Made by a program: the position numbers and the translations under genes. The notes beneath the pieces are model-generated. The model was not told the origin of the DNA and did no database searches. It was given only the letters and a program-made list of their open reading frames with translations. Positions 1 through 5,717 of a stretch of DNA of 7,639 nt are shown one piece after another. Numbering within the stretch: position 1 is the first letter of the stretch; the number at the start of each line of letters is the position of its first letter. This stretch comes from Acidimicrobiia bacterium (GTDB lineage Bacteria; Actinomycetota; Acidimicrobiia; Acidimicrobiales; AC-14). The stretch lies in the NCBI GenBank assembly GCA_019243595.1, contig JAFAUA010000486.1:1-7639 (forward strand), written 5' to 3'.

Positions 1-6
1 GAACGC

Positions 7-1650
7 CTAGGCCTTTCCACCTCTAAGGAGCTTGCCGGGGCGGGCTTCGGCGACGTCGGCGCCGTTCTCGCGGATGGCGGTGCCGTTGACCCAGACGTGC
101 TCGACGCCTGTGCTCCGGACGATGAGGCGGTCGGCACCGGCGGGGAGGTCCCAGACCCGCTCCTGGGCCGTGACACCGATGGCGTCGGGGTCGAAGGCGA
201 CGAGGTCGGCGGCTTTGCCTTCTTGGATGAGGCCGCGGTCGGTGATGCCGAAGATCTGGGCGGGCTGCCCGGTGAGGCGCCAAACGGCCTGCTCGAGGGA
301 GAGGATCCCCATGTCCCTCGTCCAGTGGCCGAGCAGGTGGGTCGAGAAGCAGGCATCGCACAGCTGGCTGGCGTGGGCGCCGGCGTCGGAGAGGCCGAGC
401 ACGGCGCGTTCGTCCTGAAGCAACTTGCCGACCTCTTCTTCGTCGTCGTTGGCGAGCACGACTCGGAAGCGGGTCTTCAGGTCTTCCTCGAGCGCAAGAT
501 CGATCGCCGCGTCGAGCGGTTCGACGCCGCGCTCGGCGGCAATCTCGGTCAGACTCCGGCCCATCAGCGCCTGGTGGCGTTCGGTCTCGTCGATCGTGGT
601 CTTGTCCCACTTGATCGAGAACACGCCGCCGGCGCCGGCTCGTGCGCGCTCGCGCCACGACGGGTCGGCGTAGACGTCGGCCCTTGCGTCACGCGGTACC
701 TCGAGGACGTCCTTGAAGGCGTCGATCGACGAGAAGGCGAAGGGGTCCTCGAAGGTGATCTGCATCACCAGCGGTCGGCAGGCGATCTGGGGCCACACGT
801 TGTCGCCGGCGTCGGCGGTCATGTCGAGAAGGGTGATGGCGGTGCCCGGCGGGCCAATCCCGGTCAATAGCGCCGTCCACGACACGGGTCGTCCCGTGAG
901 CTTGCTGATCTGGGCCATCTCGTCGACGAACATGCCCTCGCCCGGGGTGATCTGCATCACGCCCCGACCCGCGTCCCGGACCGCTTCGGCGATGCGCATG
1001 ACCTCGTCGAGCTCGGCCAGCCGGCTGGGCACGGGCTTGCCCTCGGCGCCGGCGTGGGTCGGTGACTTCGACGTGGCGAAGCCGAGGGCGCCGGCTGCGA
1101 GCGCCTCGGCGACGAGCGTCCGCATGCGGTCGACCTCGTCGTCTTTCGCGGCACGCTCGGTGGCTTCATCGCCGAGCACGTAGAGGCGCAGCGGCGTGTG
1201 TCCGATCATGGCGGCCACGTTGAGGCGCGTGGGCGCGCTGTCGAGGGCGTCGAGGTACTCGGGGAAGCTCTCGAAGGTCCACGGGATGCCGGCCTCCAGT
1301 GCCTCGACCGACATGCCCTCGACGTTCTCCAGCGTGCGGGCGATCGTCGAGCGGTGCTCGGGTCGGGTCGGGGCGATGCCGAAGCCGCAGTTCCCCATGA
1401 CGACGCTGGTGACGCCGTGCCAGCAAGAGGGCGTGAGATCGCGGTCCCACAACACCTGGGCGTCGTAGTGGGTGTGGATGTCGATGAAGCCAGGGGCGAG
1501 GACGAGACCGTCGAGGTCGACTTCTTTCGCTCCGTTGGCAGCCACGTCGCCGACAGCGGCGATGCGGCCGTTCTCGATGCCGACGTCGGCAGCTCGTGCC
1601 GGCGAGCCGGTGCCGTCGACGACCTTGGCGCCGCGGAGGACGGTGTCCAT
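7..1650 (-). CDS. N-acyl-D-amino-acid deacylase-type amidohydrolase
   Basis: A complete 547-residue member of the amidohydrolase superfamily, closest in pattern to D-aminoacylases, which remove the acyl group from N-acyl-D-amino acids in the cytoplasm. The N-terminal beta-sandwich part (about residues 1-52) leads into the metal motif GFIDIHTHYD, with H59 and H61. GNCGFGIAP follows with C88, the cysteine position used as a metal ligand in this family. Also visible are GHT (150-152), SKSPTHAG (194-201), SDAGAH with D422, and the family-typical C-terminal PGKLLRG (538-544). No signal peptide is seen. Its ATG shares one base with the stop of the upstream SDR gene (TGATG), and a GGAG lies 9 nt before the start, so the two are probably co-transcribed and translationally coupled. 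Many actinobacterial homologues have no proven substrate. A D-hydantoinase-like or other amide substrate is possible, so the family is secure and the exact reaction is not. Confidence 0.88.
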   Translation of the reverse strand: MDTVLRGAKVVDGTGSPARAADVGIENGRIAAVGDVAANGAKEVDLDGLVLAPGFIDIHTHYDAQVLWDRDLTPSCWHGVTSVVMGNCGFGIAPTRPEHRSTIARTLENVEGMSVEALEAGIPWTFESFPEYLDALDSAPTRLNVAAMIGHTPLRLYVLGDEATERAAKDDEVDRMRTLVAEALAAGALGFATSKSPTHAGAEGKPVPSRLAELDEVMRIAEAVRDAGRGVMQITPGEGMFVDEMAQISKLTGRPVSWTALLTGIGPPGTAITLLDMTADAGDNVWPQIACRPLVMQITFEDPFAFSSIDAFKDVLEVPRDARADVYADPSWRERARAGAGGVFSIKWDKTTIDETERHQALMGRSLTEIAAERGVEPLDAAIDLALEEDLKTRFRVVLANDDEEEVGKLLQDERAVLGLSDAGAHASQLCDACFSTHLLGHWTRDMGILSLEQAVWRLTGQPAQIFGITDRGLIQEGKAADLVAFDPDAIGVTAQERVWDLPAGADRLIVRSTGVEHVWVNGTAIRENGADVAEARPGKLLRGGKA

Positions 1651-2447
1651 CAGCCTTTGCTCCAGTCGACGCCGGTCAGCAGGATCTCCACGCTGCGGCG
1701 CGGCGCCTCGCCGAGTAGAGAAAGAGGCGCGAGCCGCCGTGGCAGACGTACGTGCTTGCGATCGTGGCGGACGGCGTCGACCACCTCAGCCGTCAGCTTG
1801 TCGAGCGGCGTGTCGGCGAGGGTGTGCAGCGAGTAGAAGCGGTCGGCCGCCTTGCGGATGCCGGCGTTCTTGAGGACGTTTTCCGCCATCTCGGTGGGAA
1901 CGACAAACGCCACCTCGACGAGCGTCGTACTGACGGGCTTGCCCTTGAGGTCGGCGCGGAGGCAGGCGGTGAAGTGGTTGAGCGCCGCCTTGGACGAGGC
2001 GTACATCGAGTAGCCGGGATAGGAGCCGACGCCGGCCATCGACGACATCACCACGACGTGGCCGCGACCGCGCTCGAGCATGCGGGGAATCATCTGACGA
2101 CACAGCTCGACCGGCGCGATCAGGTTCACGCGATAGAGCTGCTCGATGTCGGCAGCTAACACCTCGTAGATGAATCCAGCCTTGTCGACGCCTGCGTTGT
2201 TGACGAGAACATCGACCGGACCGCCGTCGCCTTCGATGCGCTCGACGAGACCGGCGAGCTGCTCGGGGTCGGAGAGGTCGGCCGGGTGGGCGGTGCCGCC
2301 GAGACGGTCGGCCAGCTCCTTGAGCGGCCCTTCCGAGCGGGCAACCAGTGCGACGCGCGCGCCGGCGGCGGCGAAGCGCTCGGCGAGGGCTTGGCCAATC
2401 CCGCGCGAGGCGCCGGTGATCAGCACCCTCCGACCCGCAAGCTCCAT
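1650..2447 (-). CDS. SDR family NAD(P)-dependent oxidoreductase
   Basis: A complete 265-residue classical short-chain dehydrogenase/reductase with a Rossmann fold, about the usual length. Visible motifs are the cofactor loop TGASRGIG (11-18), NNAG (83-86), N108, catalytic S135 or S136 in VVVMSSMAG, and YASSK with Y149 and K153. R37 after the second strand (ALVARSE) suggests a preference for NADP(H), which is an inference. The substrate cannot be read from sequence. One oddity is that the conserved Pro-Gly region after the catalytic block, which shapes the nicotinamide site, reads VEVAFVVPTEM (177-187) with no PG. It is the first gene of the leftward unit, starts 55 bp from the divergent ruvC, and its stop overlaps the deacylase start by one base. 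No strong Shine-Dalgarno precedes its ATG. Confidence 0.9.
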   Translation of the reverse strand: MELAGRRVLITGASRGIGQALAERFAAAGARVALVARSEGPLKELADRLGGTAHPADLSDPEQLAGLVERIEGDGGPVDVLVNNAGVDKAGFIYEVLAADIEQLYRVNLIAPVELCRQMIPRMLERGRGHVVVMSSMAGVGSYPGYSMYASSKAALNHFTACLRADLKGKPVSTTLVEVAFVVPTEMAENVLKNAGIRKAADRFYSLHTLADTPLDKLTAEVVDAVRHDRKHVRLPRRLAPLSLLGEAPRRSVEILLTGVDWSKG

Positions 2448-2487
2448 CGGCGCTTACGGTATCCGCGCCCGCCGTTGCGCGTCGCGG

Positions 2488-2493
2488 TAGCGT
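2488..2493 (+). promoter_or_regulatory. Possible -10 element of ruvC (TAGCGT)
   Basis: TAGCGT fits the relaxed actinobacterial -10 pattern TANNNT and ends 9 nt before the ruvC ATG. There is no Shine-Dalgarno between it and the ATG, so the transcript may be leaderless or nearly so. No convincing -35 is visible at normal spacing. The adjacent LexA box makes a promoter here more plausible, but the assignment is tentative. Confidence 0.35.
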
Positions 2494-2495
2494 TC

Positions 2496-2509
2496 CGAAC
2501 GCATGTTCG
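2496..2509 (+). promoter_or_regulatory. LexA (SOS) operator overlapping the ruvC start codon
   Basis: The 14-mer CGAACGCATGTTCG matches the Gram-positive/actinobacterial LexA consensus CGAAC-RNRY-GTTYG at every position and is a perfect inverted repeat of 5-bp arms with a 4-bp centre. The ruvC ATG is at 2503-2505, inside the box. A further half-site (CGTTC, 2491-2495) lies just upstream and forms a second palindrome, GCGTTC-C-GAACGC (2490-2502). LexA bound here would block ruvC transcription directly and, through the overlapping gene junctions, the whole ruvCAB unit. Regulation of ruv genes by LexA is established in other bacteria. Whether it acts on this copy is inference. Confidence 0.8.
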
Positions 2510-3003
2510 TGCTCGGCGTCGACCCGGGGGTGTCCCGGTGCGGCTACGGCTGCGTGGAGGCGGCCCGCGGTCAGACGCGAGCGATCGCGGTCGGCGTGCT
2601 GTCGACGCCACCGTCGGATCCGCTGCCCCGGCGGTTGGCCGCTCTTGACGCCGACATCCGGGAGCTGCTCGCCGACCTTCGCCCCGACGTCGTCTCTGTG
2701 GAGCGGTTGTTCTTCCAGACCAACGTGCGTACGGCGATGTCGGTCGGCCAGGCCAGCGGGCTGGTGCTCGCCGCCGCGGCCGGCGCCGGCTGCGTCGTCG
2801 CCCAGTACACGCCGAATCAGGTCAAGCAGGCGGTCGCCGGTTACGGCGGCGCCGGGAAGGAGCAGGTGCAGCGCATGGTGCAGTCACTGCTCGGCCTTGC
2901 CGAAGTCCCGAAGCCGGCCGACGCCGCCGACGCTCTTGCTCTGGCCTTGTGCCACGTGGCGGCCGCGCCGCTGCAGGCTCGAGTGGCGGAGGCACTGAAA
3001 TGA
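2503..3003 (+). CDS. ruvC: Crossover junction endodeoxyribonuclease RuvC
   Basis: The Holliday-junction resolvase, a 166-residue RNase H-fold nuclease that cuts opposite strands of the four-way junction as a dimer within the RuvABC complex. The four acidic catalytic residues are in place: D7 in LGVDPGVSRCGYG, E67 in SVERLFFQ, and D140 and D143 in KPADAADALALALCH. The stretch FFQTNVRTAMSVGQASG (70-86) is typical of the family, and length is normal. The ATG at 2503 gives the standard N-terminus, and it sits inside a LexA box with no Shine-Dalgarno upstream. Its TGA overlaps the ruvA ATG (ATGA), so the resolvasome is expected to be made as a coupled set. Confidence 0.97.
   Translation: MFVLGVDPGVSRCGYGCVEAARGQTRAIAVGVLSTPPSDPLPRRLAALDADIRELLADLRPDVVSVERLFFQTNVRTAMSVGQASGLVLAAAAGAGCVVAQYTPNQVKQAVAGYGGAGKEQVQRMVQSLLGLAEVPKPADAADALALALCHVAAAPLQARVAEALK
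2988..2992 (+). promoter_or_regulatory. Shine-Dalgarno of ruvA (GGAGG)
   Basis: A perfect GGAGG lies inside the ruvC 3' end, 7 nt before the ATG at 3000. It fixes the ruvA start there and argues against an in-frame start 51 bp further upstream, which would add a Gly/Ala/Ser-rich extension foreign to RuvA. Confidence 0.85.
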
Positions 3004-3584
3004 TCGGGTCGTTGCGGGGGATCTTGCTCGACCGGTCGACGGGCGGCGAGGTCACCGTCGAGGTGGGCGGTGTCGGGTACCGGGCGGTCGTGGCGCCCCG
3101 GACGCTTGCCGAGCTCGGTGAGCTGGGGAGCCCGGTCTTCCTCTACACGCACCTGCACGTGCGTGAGGACGCGATGGTGCTGTACGGGTTCACGACCGCC
3201 GACGAGCGTCAGTGCTTCGAGGCTCTGATCGGGGCCCACGGCGTCGGCCCGGCGCTGGCGCTGGCGATCCTGTCGGTACACACGCCTTCCGCATTGCGGC
3301 GGGTCTTGCTCGACGAGGACGTGGCCGCCTTGACGCTGGTGCCGGGCGTCGGCAAGAAGACGGCCGCCCGGTTGCTCCTCGATCTGAAGAGCCGCTTGGA
3401 GGTTCCGGACCTCGAGCTCGTGTCGTCCAACGGCGGCTCGGTACGCGCCGACCTCGGAGCGGCCCTGGCCGGCCTCGGCTACCAGCCCGACGAGGTCCGC
3501 GATGTGCTGCGTGAGCTCCCGTCCGACGGCGACGTCGACACGTTGCTTCGCGATGCTCTGAAGCTGTTGGCGGCGGCCCGATGA
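3000..3584 (+). CDS. ruvA: Holliday junction branch migration protein RuvA
   Basis: A 194-residue RuvA, the tetrameric protein that holds the Holliday junction in an open square and loads the RuvB motors. Domain I, an OB fold, covers roughly residues 1-63, starting [11 protein letters not shown] and including GGVGYRA. It carries the acid-pin pair E56-D57 in [11 protein letters not shown]. Domain II has two helix-hairpin-helix motifs, [16 protein letters not shown] (76-91) and [20 protein letters not shown] (111-130). A short linker leads to the RuvB-binding domain III (about 150-194, [13 protein letters not shown] onward). Start and length match the family. It overlaps ruvC and ruvB by 4 bp each. 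Confidence 0.97.
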   Translation: MIGSLRGILLDRSTGGEVTVEVGGVGYRAVVAPRTLAELGELGSPVFLYTHLHVREDAMVLYGFTTADERQCFEALIGAHGVGPALALAILSVHTPSALRRVLLDEDVAALTLVPGVGKKTAARLLLDLKSRLEVPDLELVSSNGGSVRADLGAALAGLGYQPDEVRDVLRELPSDGDVDTLLRDALKLLAAAR

Positions 3585-4609
3585 GAGAAGAAGTCCTCGC
3601 CGCAACGGCGCTGCCAGCAGAGGAGCATGACGAGGTCACCCTCCGGCCAAAGCACCTGGCCGAGTTCGACGGCCAGCCCGAGGTGCGCGAGCACCTGGAG
3701 ATCCTTCTGGGCGCCGCCCGCAAGCGCGGCGAGCCCGTTGACCACACGCTCTTCGCCGGCCCGCCGGGCTTGGGCAAGACCACGCTGGCCGGCATCGTCG
3801 CCAACGAGATGCAAGTCGGCTTCCGGATCACGTCGGGTCCTGCGTTGGAGCGGGCCGGCGACCTGGCCGCGCTGCTCACCAATCTCGATGACGGCGATGT
3901 CCTCTTCATCGACGAGATCCATCGCCTCGGCAGGGCCGTGGAAGAGGTGTTGTACCCGGCGATGGAGGACTTCCAGCTCGACATCGTCATCGGCAAGGGC
4001 CCGTCGGCCCGGTCGATCCGCCTCGACCTCCCGAAGTTCACGTTGGTCGGCGCCACGACGCGCACGGGGCTCATCACGGGCCCGCTGCGCGACCGGTTCG
4101 GTTTCGTCGCCCGTCTCGACTTCTACGCGGCCGACGACCTGCAGCGCATCGTCTTGCGCGCCGCCAAGATCCTCGGCGTGAAGATCGACAAGAAGGGCGC
4201 CGGCGAGATCGCCCGTCGGGCGCGGGGCACGCCGCGCATCGCCAACCGGCTCCTTCGGCGGGTCCGCGACTACGCCGAGGTGCGCGGCGACGGCGTCGTC
4301 ACCGAGGCGGTTGCCCACGACGGCCTCGCCCTGTTCGGTGTCGACGAGCAGGGCCTCGACAAGCTCGACCGCGCCATCCTCGATGCCGTCTGCCGCCGCT
4401 TCGGCGGGGGACCGGTCGGACTCTCTACCCTCGCCATCAGCGTAGGCGAGGAACCTGACACGCTCGAGGACGTCTACGAACCCTTCCTCCTCCAGCTCGG
4501 CATGCTCAAGCGCACACCCCGCGGCCGCATGGCCACCGCGGCAGCGTGGTCGCACGTCGGCCTGACGCCACCGAAGAACGCGGACGCCCCGCCCTCGATG
4601 TTCGAGTAG
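3581..4609 (+). CDS. ruvB: Holliday junction branch migration ATPase RuvB
   Basis: A 342-residue AAA+ ATPase whose hexameric rings pump DNA through the RuvA-bound junction. In order: Walker [10 protein letters not shown] (60-68), Walker B LFIDEIH (108-114), sensor 1 GATT (157-160), the arginine-finger segment GPLRDRFG with R170, and sensor 2 [13 protein letters not shown] (215-227). A C-terminal winged-helix DNA-binding domain ends in [16 protein letters not shown] (301-316). The family-specific N-terminal [12 protein letters not shown] is present at 21-32. No clear Shine-Dalgarno precedes the ATG, which overlaps the ruvA stop (ATGA), so reinitiation after ruvA is likely. The TAG stop is 9 bp from the convergent DUF1905 gene, leaving no room for a terminator between them. 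Confidence 0.98.
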   Translation: MREEVLAATALPAEEHDEVTLRPKHLAEFDGQPEVREHLEILLGAARKRGEPVDHTLFAGPPGLGKTTLAGIVANEMQVGFRITSGPALERAGDLAALLTNLDDGDVLFIDEIHRLGRAVEEVLYPAMEDFQLDIVIGKGPSARSIRLDLPKFTLVGATTRTGLITGPLRDRFGFVARLDFYAADDLQRIVLRAAKILGVKIDKKGAGEIARRARGTPRIANRLLRRVRDYAEVRGDGVVTEAVAHDGLALFGVDEQGLDKLDRAILDAVCRRFGGGPVGLSTLAISVGEEPDTLEDVYEPFLLQLGMLKRTPRGRMATAAAWSHVGLTPPKNADAPPSMFE

Positions 4610-4618
4610 AGACGGCGC

Positions 4619-4897
4619 TCAGTCGTCGAGGCGCTCGTCCAGACGGACTGTCACGCTGTCGCCGGCTCCTTTGCCGATCGCAGTCCGCAGGACGCTCTTC
4701 ACCGGCAGCTTGTGGGTGCCGTCGCCGAGCGCCATGAAGGAGCTTCGGAACGGATGGCCGTCCACCGTGCCCGCGACCTTCACCAGCCCGCGTGTGCCGA
4801 AGCACTCCGCCGAGCCGGGCATGACCACATAGGTCCAGCCGCCCTTGTTCGGACTCTTCTGCAACTTCGCACGAAACTGCTTGCTCAGTCGGCTCAT
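4619..4897 (-). CDS. DUF1905-type small protein
   Basis: A complete 92-residue protein matching the DUF1905 pattern: an F-x-A-x-L opening (residues 8-12), a WTYVVMPG strand (21-28), a [17 protein letters not shown] core (37-53), then [19 protein letters not shown] (57-75) and a GD-SVTVRL ending (79-86). These are small beta-barrel-like proteins of unknown biochemical role, often found alone or fused to YdeI-like domains. No membrane segment or signal is seen. It is the last gene of the leftward set. Its ATG overlaps the stop of the membrane-protein gene by 4 bp (ATGA) and is preceded by a good Shine-Dalgarno. I assign the family from the pattern and no specific function. Confidence 0.8.
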   Translation of the reverse strand: MSRLSKQFRAKLQKSPNKGGWTYVVMPGSAECFGTRGLVKVAGTVDGHPFRSSFMALGDGTHKLPVKSVLRTAIGKGAGDSVTVRLDERLDD

Positions 4898-5436
4898 GAC
4901 GCGTGCTCCTCTCGCCGCTCCCTGTACGACGAGGCTTGCGGCTCAGACTCATCGGTCGGTGCCCGGCGAGTGCGCCGCAGGCGGACGAGCAGGTAGGCCA
5001 CGATCACGATGTTGACGATCAAGGCGAGGACCTTGAACGTCGTGAACCGATTGGCCAGCTCCCACACCTCGGGAATCAGCAGCAGGCTCGTCGCGACGAC
5101 GGTCAGGTGCTCAGCCCACCGGCGCTCCCGCCACAGCCCGTAGCCCTCGATGCCCTCCAGCAGCCCGTAGGCGATGCCGATCGCCCCGTAGGCGCCGACC
5201 GCGGACGGTCGCAGGGCGCTGAGCTTGTGCAGGACCCTGGCGAGACCACCCTGGGAGGGGTGCAGGCCCCAGCGGCTCGCCTCGTTGCGAAGTACTCGTC
5301 CCCAGTCGGTGTGCACGTGCGTGATCAGCACGATGCCGACGGCGATGAGGAAGGCCCCGCGGAGGAACCGTTCGGCTGCGATGAGCCGGAGGAAGACGCC
5401 CTGCCGGCGGGCGCCGGGATCGCTCGGCGACGGCAA
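4894..5436 (-). CDS. DUF2127-type integral membrane protein
   Basis: A 180-residue protein with four predicted hydrophobic helices at about residues 15-40, 78-101, 110-129 and 135-153, and a charged, Arg/Glu-rich C-terminal tail (153-180). [53 protein letters not shown] and [15 protein letters not shown] are the recognisable DUF2127 blocks. The family function is unknown. The start is a TTG, the only usable start codon after an in-frame stop upstream, and it needs no extra residues before the first helix. No normal Shine-Dalgarno is visible (AGGGA is only 1 nt away, too close). The TTG lies 4 nt after the stop of a 40-codon ORF in another frame, so it may depend on coupling to it. It overlaps the DUF1905 gene by 4 bp. 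Confidence 0.82.
   Translation of the reverse strand: MPSPSDPGARRQGVFLRLIAAERFLRGAFLIAVGIVLITHVHTDWGRVLRNEASRWGLHPSQGGLARVLHKLSALRPSAVGAYGAIGIAYGLLEGIEGYGLWRERRWAEHLTVVATSLLLIPEVWELANRFTTFKVLALIVNIVIVAYLLVRLRRTRRAPTDESEPQASSYRERREEHAS
4906..4910 (-). promoter_or_regulatory. Shine-Dalgarno of the DUF1905 gene (AGGAG)
   Basis: Read on the minus strand, AGGAG (within GAGAGGAG) ends 8 nt before the ATG at 4897 and lies inside the coding end of the upstream membrane-protein gene. It confirms the start and indicates that the two genes are translated from one message. Confidence 0.8.
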
Positions 5437-5440
5437 GTCC

Positions 5441-5563
5441 CTAGGACTCTTTGACCTGTTCCTCGATCTCCTCGACCTTGTTCATGTCCACCGGCTCGCC
5501 GATGGAGTTGTCGGTCGGCTCGACTTCGGCGGGATCGGACGTGTGGTCTGCAGGATCGCTCAT
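5441..5563 (-). CDS. Acidic 40-residue small protein, unrecognised
   Basis: An ORF running from an ATG at 5563 to a TAG at 5441-5443. It starts MSDPADHTSDPAEVEPTD and ends MNKVEEIEEQVKES. It has 13 Asp/Glu against 2 Lys and no hydrophobic segment. Residues 27-40 could form a short amphipathic or coiled helix, while the first half looks disordered. A weak Shine-Dalgarno, GGGGAA, lies 10 nt before the ATG. The ORF fills the gap before the DUF2127 gene, ending 4 nt before its TTG start, which is the main argument that it is real and coupled to it. I do not recognise a family. It could be a translated leader rather than a functional protein. Confidence 0.55.
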   Translation of the reverse strand: MSDPADHTSDPAEVEPTDNSIGEPVDMNKVEEIEEQVKES

Positions 5564-5626
5564 GTGGTGAGTGTTCCCCGTGGGTCGTTCGATCAGTCGA
5601 ATAGGCGACAGAGAAACTGAGCCTTA

Positions 5627-5683
5627 CGTATCTGGGCGTGCTGACCCACCCGTGCGGTGGGTTTCCGCGCCCAGAAGAGTACG
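5627..5683. repeat. Nested inverted repeat (long hairpin) upstream of queA
   Basis: Three nested arm pairs fold on each other: CGTA (5627-5630) with TACG (5680-5683), TCTGGGCG (5631-5638) with CGCCCAGA (5668-5675), and ACCCACC (5644-5650) with GGTGGGT (5656-5662). They enclose a 5-nt loop CGTGC, a symmetric 5x5 internal loop, and a 4-nt bulge (AGAG) on the 3' side. No U-run follows on either strand, and both flanking genes read away from it, so a terminator is unlikely. It may be a structured leader of queA, a protein-binding site, or a small mobile or REP-like remnant. Function is unknown. Confidence 0.75.
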
Positions 5684-5700
5684 ACGCGGCGGGCCCCTCG

Positions 5701-5706
5701 TAGCCT
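5701..5706 (+). promoter_or_regulatory. Possible -10 element of queA (TAGCCT)
   Basis: TAGCCT fits TANNNT and ends 11 nt before the first queA ATG, similar in placement to the candidate in front of ruvC. No Shine-Dalgarno precedes the ATGATG, which would fit a leaderless or very short-leader mRNA. If this is the promoter, the hairpin at 5627-5683 lies upstream of transcription and acts as DNA, not RNA. The evidence is weak. Confidence 0.25.
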
Positions 5707-5717
5707 CGTCGGCGCCG

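Noticed and set aside
97..870. Long open frame on the plus strand opposite the deacylase gene
   Set aside because: It is a GC-rich shadow: low-complexity Gly/Val/Asp-rich product, no recognisable motif, and fully opposite a clear conserved gene.
2949..2999. Upstream-extended RuvA start
   Set aside because: The extra 17 residues are low complexity and absent from the family, while the ATG at 3000 has a perfect Shine-Dalgarno and gives the standard MIGSLRG start.
3190..4555. Long minus-strand open frames opposite ruvA and ruvB
   Set aside because: Arg/Pro/Ser- or Ala/Asp-rich products with no family pattern, antisense to certain genes. The third-position GC bias explains the absence of stops.
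4506..4952. 148-codon minus-strand open frame across the ruvB end and the DUF1905 gene
   Set aside because: It overlaps the DUF1905 gene in another frame, and the latter has a family pattern, a good Shine-Dalgarno and a 4-bp coupled start.
5441..5446. Programmed frameshift fusing the 40-codon ORF to the DUF2127 gene
   Set aside because: No slippery heptamer is seen at the junction, and stop-start coupling through the TTG explains the arrangement more simply.
5588..5601. Short palindrome TTCGATCAGTCGAA as an operator
   Set aside because: Arms of only 5 bp, no match to an operator I recognise, and such repeats arise often by chance in this kind of sequence.
5627..5683. Intrinsic terminator
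   Set aside because: No T-run follows on either strand, and the flanking genes diverge from it.
5620..5717. preQ1 riboswitch before queA
   Set aside because: The hairpin lacks the small loop, A-rich tail and pseudoknot partner of known preQ1 classes, and both arms are long and GC-rich.
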